Shown piece after piece: positions 1-7,003 of a stretch of 28,452 nucleotides of DNA. Below the pieces are notes generated by a model. It searched no databases and was not told the DNA's origin. It was given only the letters and a program-made list of their open reading frames with translations. The stretch comes from Wenzhouxiangellaceae bacterium. Its GTDB lineage: Bacteria; Pseudomonadota; Gammaproteobacteria; Xanthomonadales; Wenzhouxiangellaceae. The stretch covers positions 1-28,452 of the forward strand of contig JALQZL010000009.1 in assembly GCA_023258355.1 (NCBI GenBank), read 5' to 3'. The translations under genes and the position numbers were made by a program. Position 1 is the first letter of the stretch; each line of letters begins with the position of its first letter.

Positions 1-990
1 ACCGTTTGGCAGATGGTCTCTCGACGAATCAAAAGCGATTACCTCAGGCAAGCCTTTTCTATCCAACCACTCTTGGTGGGTGGTAATCCTTTCGATACCA
101 CCAGCATTTATGGGTTGATCCATTTTTTGGAGCAGGCGCACGGCGTGCACTTTGCGATGGGTGGTACGGGTGCGTTAGTCGACGGTATTGAGCGCCTGAT
201 GCGTGAGGTAGGTATTGAAATCCAACTTGGCACGACAGTTGATCAGTTGGAGGTGCGTGGCAATAAAATTACTCGCGTCAAGACTTACGACCAGAACCAC
301 AAACACAACGAAATCAAATGTGATGCTGTGATCTCAAACACAGATCCGGCACACCTTTACGGTGAATTACTCCCAGCACAAGCAATCAAAAGCTCAGCGC
401 AAATTAAAATGCGTCATGCCAAAAAATCGATGGGGCTATTCGTTTTATTCTTCGGCAGTCGCAAACAATATCCAGAGGTTGTCCATCATACGATTTGGAT
501 GGGTCCGCGCTACAAAGATTTGCTCAGCGATATTTTTGACAAAAAGATTCTGGCCGATGATTTCTCCATTTATCTTCACAGGCCAACCGCCACTGATCCG
601 AGCTTTGCACCGCCAGGGTGTGACAGTTTTTATGCACTGGTCCCTGTGCCAAACCTTCGGGCTCAAATCGATTGGGATCTTGAGGGCCCGCGACTGAGTC
701 GGAAAATCATCAAAGCCCTAGAAGACTCAATCATGCCTGATTTAAGCAATCACTTAGAAGCGGATTTTTATATGACCCCTGAGGACTTTGAAGAACGCTA
801 CCTCTCCCCCCAGGGGGCGGGATTCTCGATTGCGCCTATCTTTAGACAATCGGCTTGGTTCAGATTTCACAATAAGGCAGAAGGACCAGACAACCTCTAT
901 TTAGTGGGCGCTGGCACTCATCCAGGCGCAGGATTGCCAGGCGTCTTGTGCTCAGCCAAAGTGGTTGATTCTCTTTTAGTTGCCGCCTAA
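1..990 (+). CDS. crtI: Phytoene desaturase CrtI, C-terminal part (cut by left window edge)
   Basis: FAD-dependent desaturase that introduces double bases into phytoene to give lycopene, acting at the membrane. The frame is open from base 1, so the gene starts outside the window. About 329 residues are visible, against roughly 490-510 for bacterial CrtI, and the N-terminal FAD-binding GxGxxG region is missing. The family's C-terminal signature is clear near the end (NLYLVGAGTHPGAGLPGV), the second dinucleotide-binding segment typical of bacterial phytoene dehydrogenases. An ATG at position 13 is internal and not a plausible start. crtB follows after 8 bases, so the two are surely co-transcribed. 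Whether it performs three or four desaturation steps cannot be read directly; lycopene is inferred because crtY follows. Confidence 0.95.
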   Translation, partial: TVWQMVSRRIKSDYLRQAFSIQPLLVGGNPFDTTSIYGLIHFLEQAHGVHFAMGGTGALVDGIERLMREVGIEIQLGTTVDQLEVRGNKITRVKTYDQNHKHNEIKCDAVISNTDPAHLYGELLPAQAIKSSAQIKMRHAKKSMGLFVLFFGSRKQYPEVVHHTIWMGPRYKDLLSDIFDKKILADDFSIYLHRPTATDPSFAPPGCDSFYALVPVPNLRAQIDWDLEGPRLSRKIIKALEDSIMPDLSNHLEADFYMTPEDFEERYLSPQGAGFSIAPIFRQSAWFRFHNKAEGPDNLYLVGAGTHPGAGLPGVLCSAKVVDSLLVAA

Positions 991-998
991 ATTCTCGA

Positions 999-1928
999 AT
1001 GAACCTATCCATGTCACCCAACCCATTGTCAGTGCTCGAGCAACACGGCAGAACCTTCCATTTTGCCAGTCACCTTTTGGGGGAAGAGTATCGTATGCGG
1101 GCTGCGGTGCTCTACGCATTTTGTCGCCACGTTGATGACTTGGCGGACAAATCTGACAATACAGCAGTGGCCCGGCGGGACCTACTTTACGTGCGACGCG
1201 ATTTGATGGTGGCTGGTCAAACCAGCACGGTATGCCGAGACATGGCTGCGTTGATTCAAGAGACTTCAATGCCTCTGACACCGGTACTTTCACTGATTGA
1301 CGGCGCCATCCAAGATTTGGAGCCAGTCAAAATTGCCAGTGAGGCTCAACTGATTCAATATGCCTACCATGTTGCAGGCACGGTTGGTCTGATGATGTGC
1401 TCTGTCTTGGATGTGACAGATCGCAAGGCCCTGCCCTATGCGATCGATCTTGGCATCGCCATGCAATTGACCAACATCGCCAGAGATGTTGGAGAGGATG
1501 CTGAGCTGGGGCGAATTTATCTACCGTCTGACTGGCTCGGTAATTTGGAACCACACCACATACAAGATCCGACTCAGACTCAGGCACAGACGCTTAAGGT
1601 GGCGACACGCCGAATGCTTCAACTGGCGGATGAGTACTATCAAAGCGGCCTTCAAGGATTATATTTTCTTCCGCGTGGCGCCAGGTGGAGTATTCTCGTG
1701 GCTGCACATGTCTATCGCGAGATTGGCACACTGATTGCCCAGGCCGACTATCAAACTTGGGACCGCAGAGCCATTGTCTCGAAACCCAGAAAACTTCAGC
1801 GTGCCAGTTTGGCTATCGCACACCACATTCTTAAAAACAGAATTCATCGACCAGAACCCCGTCATAACCCAGCCATGCATCGACACCTGCAGCAACACTA
1901 CGGAACACATCAATATAAAGTTGCGTGA
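999..1928 (+). CDS. crtB: Phytoene synthase CrtB
   Basis: Joins two geranylgeranyl diphosphates head-to-head to give phytoene, the first committed carotenoid step. The product is 309 residues, normal for the family. Both Mg-diphosphate-binding aspartate motifs are present: DDLAD at residues 46-50 (within CRHVDDLAD) and DVGED at residues 163-167, followed by GRIYLP, which matches the squalene/phytoene synthase signature. The ATG at 999 is 8 bases after the crtI stop; a second in-frame ATG at 1011 is also possible since neither has a strong ribosome binding site. The stop overlaps the GTG start of crtY by 4 bases (GTGA), indicating translational coupling. The GGPP supplier crtE is not in the window. 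Confidence 0.96.
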   Translation: MNLSMSPNPLSVLEQHGRTFHFASHLLGEEYRMRAAVLYAFCRHVDDLADKSDNTAVARRDLLYVRRDLMVAGQTSTVCRDMAALIQETSMPLTPVLSLIDGAIQDLEPVKIASEAQLIQYAYHVAGTVGLMMCSVLDVTDRKALPYAIDLGIAMQLTNIARDVGEDAELGRIYLPSDWLGNLEPHHIQDPTQTQAQTLKVATRRMLQLADEYYQSGLQGLYFLPRGARWSILVAAHVYREIGTLIAQADYQTWDRRAIVSKPRKLQRASLAIAHHILKNRIHRPEPRHNPAMHRHLQQHYGTHQYKVA

Positions 1929-3067
1929 GTGTGACCGAGTCGACTGATGTACTAATCATTGGTGGTGGCTGCGCTGGCCTTTCCTTGGGCGTCGCGCTCC
2001 AGCAACTGGACAACCCTCCCAAAACGCTCATTATTGAACCCAGAGACCGTTATGAGAATGATCGTACCTGGAGCTTTTGGGCGCCACAACAGCACGGGCT
2101 CAGTCACTTGGTCTCCAAGCGATGGAGCAGCAGCCTATACGGCAAAAGTGGGCACTCAAATGAGCGTTTGAATCATCCAACAACGCCATATCAGACCATT
2201 GAGGCTTTGGCCTTTTACAAGTGGGCGACTGCGTGTGTTGAGGCCAGCGAGGCCGTCGATTTGGCCTTGGATGAGGCAATGCTCTCCATTGAAAATGTCC
2301 AAGACCAGTGGGTGATAGAGACCTCGAAGCGAAGACTTGTGGCCTCCTCTGTGGTTGACACAAGACCGCCTTCAGCCAAGCAAACCGCCACTGCCACTCT
2401 CTATCAGTGCTTCATTGGGGATTACATCACCACGCCTGATGTTCTAGACGACAGCGCCCTTGAATTGATGAGCGATATGTCCAACGATCAGCACGGCTTC
2501 TTATTTAGTTATCTCCTGCCTCTGTCTCCTCATCATGCCCTGGTGGAAGTCACACGCTTTGCGACATCGGCTTTGGACTGGTCAGTGCTACAGGCGGATA
2601 TGACCGCGCTCAAAGCTCGGCGTGGCTGGTCCCAAGCCACTATCCACCGTAGCGAGCGCTCACGTCTGCCCATGGGCATGGCGCCATCTTTGAGTACTGA
2701 TCCTACCTTCGTATTTGCGGGCACCCCTGGAGGCGCCCTGAGGGCCGCCTCTGGGTATGGCTTTTGGCGAATCCAACGCTGGGCTCAATCGTGTGCAAAA
2801 GCCTTGGTATCGAAGGGCCACCCGATTCCCCATCCCACGGAACCACTGCTCCAAAAATGGATGGATCAGCTTTTTTTATTGGTTCTAACCCATGAGCCAC
2901 AACGTGCCGCAACGCTCTTTCATGCCCTGTATACTGAGGTGAAGCCAGATCGTCTGATTCGATTTCTAAGCGACGAATCTGATCTTCTCGATAAATTGGC
3001 TGTGATCGCCGCACTACCCCCGGCACCGTTCCTACGCACTTTGAAAAAATTATGGTTTGGCAAGTAG
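1925..3067 (+). CDS. crtY: Lycopene beta-cyclase CrtY
   Basis: Cyclises both ends of lycopene to give beta-carotene, the substrate of the next gene's product. The 380-residue product has the N-terminal dinucleotide-binding motif GGGCAG at residues 13-18 and the RYENDRTWSFW segment at about residues 42-52, both typical of the CrtY-type (not CrtL or heterodimeric) cyclases; length is close to that of characterised CrtY proteins. The start is a GTG in a GTGA overlap with the crtB stop. The last 16 bases overlap the start of blh, so crtB-crtY-blh is one translationally coupled unit. No isopentenyl-diphosphate isomerase gene sits between crtY and blh, unlike in some marine proteorhodopsin clusters. 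Confidence 0.94.
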   Translation: MSVTESTDVLIIGGGCAGLSLGVALQQLDNPPKTLIIEPRDRYENDRTWSFWAPQQHGLSHLVSKRWSSSLYGKSGHSNERLNHPTTPYQTIEALAFYKWATACVEASEAVDLALDEAMLSIENVQDQWVIETSKRRLVASSVVDTRPPSAKQTATATLYQCFIGDYITTPDVLDDSALELMSDMSNDQHGFLFSYLLPLSPHHALVEVTRFATSALDWSVLQADMTALKARRGWSQATIHRSERSRLPMGMAPSLSTDPTFVFAGTPGGALRAASGYGFWRIQRWAQSCAKALVSKGHPIPHPTEPLLQKWMDQLFLLVLTHEPQRAATLFHALYTEVKPDRLIRFLSDESDLLDKLAVIAALPPAPFLRTLKKLWFGK

Positions 3068-3939
3068 AAACAATCACTTTTTCACTGGTCGCTTTGGCAG
3101 CCTCAGTCCTTCTTGGGTTTTTTCCTGAATTAATTTCAACCAACCTACAACTCATCGCCTTGGGCTTGGGTGTTGTTGTGCTTGGCCTGCCACACGGGGC
3201 GCTAGACCCCCACATTGCTTCTCAGGCTGGGCTGGTGTCTTCAAGGAAGTCGCTGGTGGTGTTTAATGTCTTCTACACTGCGGTCGTTGTCGGCGTCATC
3301 GCCATTTGGCTAATGGCGCCCGTCCTCAGTTTGGGACTGTTTTTATTGGTCAGTGCTTTTCACTTTTCTGGTGATTGGCGGCATACCCTACCGCTTTGGG
3401 CGCAATGGCTCAGTGGGGCATCACTGTTGTTGCTGCCGATTGCTTTTCACACCAGCCAAACCGCCGAGATATTTCAAACATTGTCAGGGCCTGGTGGCGC
3501 TTGGCTCGCACAAGCACTGGCTCAATTAAGGCCAATGGTTCCCTTTCTTCTCTTGGGCATCAGTGCCTACGCACTCACCAAACGACAATTTTCTGTGGCG
3601 CTAGAATTGGCCTGCTTGACCTTACTTGGCCTCATTGCACCACCGCTTGTCTTCTTTATTATTTACTTCTGCCTGCTGCATAGCCCAAGACACATGAGGG
3701 AACACTTTCAAGACACCCCACGCGCTAGCCATACAAAGCTCTGGAAGATGTTGGTGAGCTACACCCTGGCGACGCTACTGCTGCTTAGCCCTTTGATATG
3801 GTTTTGGCATGAAGGCCAAGCCGGCCAAACACTGTTGAGAATTGTTTTTATTGGATTGGCAGCCGTCACGGTGCCGCACATGATGTTGATGGCTTATTCA
3901 GAGCACAAGAAAATCACTGAACCCAGTGTTGGAGATTAA
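3052..3939 (+). CDS. blh: Beta-carotene 15,15'-dioxygenase, Brp/Blh family
   Basis: Integral-membrane, iron-dependent enzyme that cleaves beta-carotene centrally into two retinal molecules. The 295-residue product is strongly hydrophobic, with several predicted membrane segments, and carries the family motifs: GLPHGALDPH (PHGALD at 47-52), SAFHFSGDW (102-109) and FCLLHSPRHM (206-215). H48, H104, H210 and H214 have nearly the spacing of the four histidines reported to bind iron in a marine metagenomic Blh. The ATG lies inside the crtY end (16-base overlap); no clear Shine-Dalgarno site is visible, in line with coupled translation. The 3' end overlaps the convergent recJ by 26 bases. Its presence implies that a retinal protein such as proteorhodopsin is encoded nearby or elsewhere in the genome. 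Confidence 0.94.
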   Translation: MVWQVETITFSLVALAASVLLGFFPELISTNLQLIALGLGVVVLGLPHGALDPHIASQAGLVSSRKSLVVFNVFYTAVVVGVIAIWLMAPVLSLGLFLLVSAFHFSGDWRHTLPLWAQWLSGASLLLLPIAFHTSQTAEIFQTLSGPGGAWLAQALAQLRPMVPFLLLGISAYALTKRQFSVALELACLTLLGLIAPPLVFFIIYFCLLHSPRHMREHFQDTPRASHTKLWKMLVSYTLATLLLLSPLIWFWHEGQAGQTLLRIVFIGLAAVTVPHMMLMAYSEHKKITEPSVGD

Positions 3940-5617
3940 GTTGTACCGTGCTCTGCCCCCTAAAGCGGTTCACTTCTAGTCGATACGTTACATGCCATGG
4001 ATTAGGCAATGTCATGTGAGCCAAATGACCGGCTCGAAAAGCAATCGCGTCAATGCTTCGGCGAGACCCCACAGGTTGAAGCTTCAGCTTCAAATGTGAG
4101 CCACCGACGACACGGCGGTCTAAGACGCTGAACTGTCCATCGAATAATGGTTCTGGGAAACCTTGCCCCCAAGGGCCTGCTTGAGCCAACGCCGAGGCAG
4201 TCTCAACTGACAATAAGGCCTCAGGCAATGGCCCATCTGAGGCTATTTCTGGATCCTCAGACGGAATGGCTTTGACACATTGTAAAAAAACTTCTCTAAA
4301 TTGCGGCAATGATGACTTAGGCAAACTTAATCCAGCCGCACCAGCATGCCCACCGAACCGTGAGATCAAACCAGGTTCACTTCGGTCAATAGTGACCAGA
4401 AGATCACGCATATGAATGGCCGAGGGACTGCGCCCCGAGCCTTTAAGGCTATCTGAGCCAGCTGACTCTGGTGCGAACGCAATCACTGGTCTTTGAATAT
4501 GCTCCGCCACTCTCCCAGCCACAAGCCCCACAACCCCCTGATGCCAATGCTCCTCATATAAGCAGGCGCCTGCCAAAGACTCATCCATCCCACTTAACAG
4601 AGACTCAGTTTGTGCATAAGCCTCCTCCTGCATCGACTGTTGAAGCGCTTTCCGTTCTATATTGATGTTATCTAAGACATCGGCATGCTGCCGTGCGACA
4701 TCCTCAGACTGTGCCATCAAGCAAGCCACCCCCTCAGCCATGGCCTCCAATCGGCCGGCAGCGTTTAATCTGGGTGCCACAGCAAATCCAAGGTCACTGG
4801 CGGTGATATGTTTGATGTTTTTTCCGGCCTTTTCTAATAAAGCGCGAATACCCGGTCTCACCTGCCCTGCTTGGATACGCCTTATCCCTTGGGCCACGAT
4901 AAGCCGATTGTTGTCATCGAGAGGCACCAAATCAGCCACTGTTCCCAGTGCGACCAAATCAAGCCACTGATCTAGACGAGGCTCGGGCATACCCTCAAAG
5001 CCCCCTCGTTGCCTAATCGACTGGCGAAGCGAAACCATAAGATAAAACAAGACGCCCACACCCGATAGCGCCTTGGATGGAAATGGATCATCGGGGAGAT
5101 TGGGGTTGACGATGGCAACCGCGTCTGGAAGCGTTGCGCCCGGTAGGTGATGGTCTGTCACAATCACATCCATCCCAAGAGAGTTTGCGTAAGCCACACC
5201 CTCTAAGGAGCTGATCCCTTGATCAACAGTCAAAAGGAGTGATGGTAAGGGTCTCGGCAGCTCATCAATCAAAGCCGGTGTCAGGCCGTAGCCATGGGTG
5301 AACCGATCAGGGATGACCCAATCAACTGCTTTAAACCCGAAGCTTTCCAGCGCTGAGACAGCCAACGCCGTTGCTGTGGCGCCATCGGCATCAAAGTCGC
5401 CAACCACCAACACAGATTCCTGAGAATCCAATGCTTTCAACAGGCGATCTACGGCGATTGATAGCCCAGACAAGGTCGGTGGCAACAAACCCGCCATTGC
5501 ATAATTAGGCTCAGAAGAAAGACCTCTGCCCTTCCAAATACTGCCGAGAAGCTCATTAATCGATTGCGGCGGATTAAGGACTCGATGATTGGCTAAACGT
5601 AGCTTGACTTGCCTCAA
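3914..5617 (-). CDS. recJ: Single-stranded-DNA-specific exonuclease RecJ
   Basis: 5'-to-3' exonuclease on single-stranded DNA used in RecF-pathway recombination, mismatch repair and base excision repair. DHH-family motifs are present: DFDADG at residues 74-79, VDQG from 131, DHH at 155-157, and the DHHA1 motif GGHAGAAG at about 422-429. I place the start at a TTG (5617-5615), not at an upstream in-frame codon at 5740: an AGGAGG site lies at 5631-5626, 8 bases before the TTG, and TTGA overlaps the stop of the preceding gene by 4 bases. This gives 567 residues, close to E. coli RecJ (577), and removes a 127-base overlap. Last gene of the carA-carB-greA-rpfE-recJ operon. Confidence 0.95.
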   Translation of the reverse strand: MRQVKLRLANHRVLNPPQSINELLGSIWKGRGLSSEPNYAMAGLLPPTLSGLSIAVDRLLKALDSQESVLVVGDFDADGATATALAVSALESFGFKAVDWVIPDRFTHGYGLTPALIDELPRPLPSLLLTVDQGISSLEGVAYANSLGMDVIVTDHHLPGATLPDAVAIVNPNLPDDPFPSKALSGVGVLFYLMVSLRQSIRQRGGFEGMPEPRLDQWLDLVALGTVADLVPLDDNNRLIVAQGIRRIQAGQVRPGIRALLEKAGKNIKHITASDLGFAVAPRLNAAGRLEAMAEGVACLMAQSEDVARQHADVLDNINIERKALQQSMQEEAYAQTESLLSGMDESLAGACLYEEHWHQGVVGLVAGRVAEHIQRPVIAFAPESAGSDSLKGSGRSPSAIHMRDLLVTIDRSEPGLISRFGGHAGAAGLSLPKSSLPQFREVFLQCVKAIPSEDPEIASDGPLPEALLSVETASALAQAGPWGQGFPEPLFDGQFSVLDRRVVGGSHLKLKLQPVGSRRSIDAIAFRAGHLAHMTLPNPWHVTYRLEVNRFRGQSTVQLNLQHWVQ

Positions 5618-6552
5618 TGGGAATGCCTCCTGCCAAACCAAACAGCGCGACGACTCAGAGACCAAAGACCACTGCGACTCGCAATCTGCAGTGTCTTCAT
5701 TCTTCCCAGACGCAATCTCAGCAGTGCTTGACCAAGCCATTGACCAAGCCTTTTATCACCAGCCACAGCATCGATGCTAGTCTCGATCGGCCATTCAATT
5801 AAAACATGTCGGCCTATGGGTTTGTCTGGCATAGCGCGCCATGAATATGTCTGGATACCCAGAAAGCGAGCCACACGCGCTAAGGTGTCATCTGCGGCCA
5901 CCACACAATCCACATTCCATTCGCCCATCCTGGCTGGCATTTGGCCCAGCCCCCAGAACCATAGCCCCAGTCCAGTGGTGGCCTGATTCAGCACACTCCG
6001 ATCCAAATTATGCATGAGAATCTGAGCCTCACTCATCATCAACTGCCAATGTTTTGCATCACTGCCCTGAGGCATACAGACATCGACACTCACCCCAGCC
6101 AAGCTCTCAAGTGGAGAAAAAGTGACCTTCGGCATTCGCTCTAATTTGAGATAAAGATCAGAACCCCCTAACCATCTTGCGACATGACCATGCTCTGCGA
6201 AGAAAACTTGAAGCTCTTGATAAACACTTTCGGGAAGTGGATCTTTTAGCGGCTCGGCCCAAACAGCATTGATGTCGGGAATAAGTTTGATTGGAGAAGC
6301 CACCACCCATGGGGAGCTAGCCTCAGGCGCCATGGGATGGTCGTTTGCCAAAGCCGGTGCCGCGCCCATAGGCCATCCCGCTAACAATTGGCCAAAACAC
6401 GCATCTGGCGCCAGCGGCGAAAAGTCAGCTGATTTTAAAAGACGAAGTAACCCACGGGGTAGAGGTGTCATCGAAGACAACCACTCGTCAAGCGCTGGGA
6501 TAAAAAAGGTAAGCGACTGACTAGCCGTCGTACCGGACCTCAATAACTTCAT
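5614..6552 (-). CDS. RpfE-like protein of unknown biochemical function (RpfE family)
   Basis: Resembles the RpfE-type regulatory protein family, sometimes labelled 'phosphoglycerate mutase' in databases, though I see no phosphoglycerate mutase catalytic motif. Family-like blocks in the 312-residue product are FGQLLAGW (53-60), a stretch around SPWVVASPIKLIP (80-92), WLGGSDLYL (127-135), MPQGSD (160-165), SEAQILMHN (174-182) and LGLWFWGLGQMP (195-206). No signal peptide or membrane segment is evident. The first in-frame ATG (6585) would overlap greA by 65 bases; I prefer the ATG at 6552, preceded by AGGTGG about 11 bases upstream, which still overlaps greA by 32 bases. Placed between greA and recJ, the order I recall from the Xanthomonas rpf region, which supports the family call. 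Function unknown. Confidence 0.75.
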   Translation of the reverse strand: MKLLRSGTTASQSLTFFIPALDEWLSSMTPLPRGLLRLLKSADFSPLAPDACFGQLLAGWPMGAAPALANDHPMAPEASSPWVVASPIKLIPDINAVWAEPLKDPLPESVYQELQVFFAEHGHVARWLGGSDLYLKLERMPKVTFSPLESLAGVSVDVCMPQGSDAKHWQLMMSEAQILMHNLDRSVLNQATTGLGLWFWGLGQMPARMGEWNVDCVVAADDTLARVARFLGIQTYSWRAMPDKPIGRHVLIEWPIETSIDAVAGDKRLGQWLGQALLRLRLGRMKTLQIASRSGLWSLSRRAVWFGRRHSH

Positions 6553-7003
6553 ATGATCGCTGACCACCTGGCGCTTCAAATTCAATCACATCACCCTCTT
6601 CTTTGCCGATCAAGGCTCTTGCCAGTGGAGCGCTAATGCCTATCTTGTGTGACTTAGTGTCTGCCTCTAGATCCCCGACAATTTGCCATGTCACCTCCTC
6701 GCCATCACCGGCTTCATCAACCAAGACAACGGTGGCACCAAACACGATTTTGGCGCCTGGATTTAACTCAGCAATATCAATGACGCGCGCATGGCTGAGC
6801 GCAGACTCAAGTTCTTTGATCCGTCCCTCAATAAACCCTTGTTGCTCACGCGCCGCATGGTACTCCGCATTCTCTTTCAAATCACCATGAGCGCGTGCTT
6901 CTGCTATCGCTTCAATCACGGCAGGCCGCTCAACTTTTTTAAGACGCATGAGCTCTTCTTTTAATCGCTCGGCGCCTTGTTTTGTGATGGGCACTTGACT
7001 CAT
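6521..7003 (-). CDS. greA: Transcription elongation factor GreA
   Basis: Binds the RNA polymerase secondary channel and stimulates cleavage of backtracked transcripts. The 160-residue product has the usual layout: an N-terminal coiled coil with the conserved ARAHGDLKENAEYHAAREQQ segment (residues about 35-54), whose tip acidic residues drive cleavage, then a C-terminal FKBP-like domain containing the ISAPLARALIGKEEGD stretch. The ATG overlaps the carB stop as ATGA (4 bases), with GGAGG about 8 bases upstream inside the carB end, so translation is coupled to carB. It is followed directly by the rpfE-like gene and recJ on the same strand. Confidence 0.97.
   Translation of the reverse strand: MSQVPITKQGAERLKEELMRLKKVERPAVIEAIAEARAHGDLKENAEYHAAREQQGFIEGRIKELESALSHARVIDIAELNPGAKIVFGATVVLVDEAGDGEEVTWQIVGDLEADTKSHKIGISAPLARALIGKEEGDVIEFEAPGGQRSYEVIEVRYDG

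Noticed and set aside
2703..3215. 170-codon open frame on the minus strand across the crtY end and blh start
   Set aside because: It is wholly antisense to two clearly recognised genes, shows no recognisable family and has biased Arg/Pro/Ser composition typical of shadow frames.
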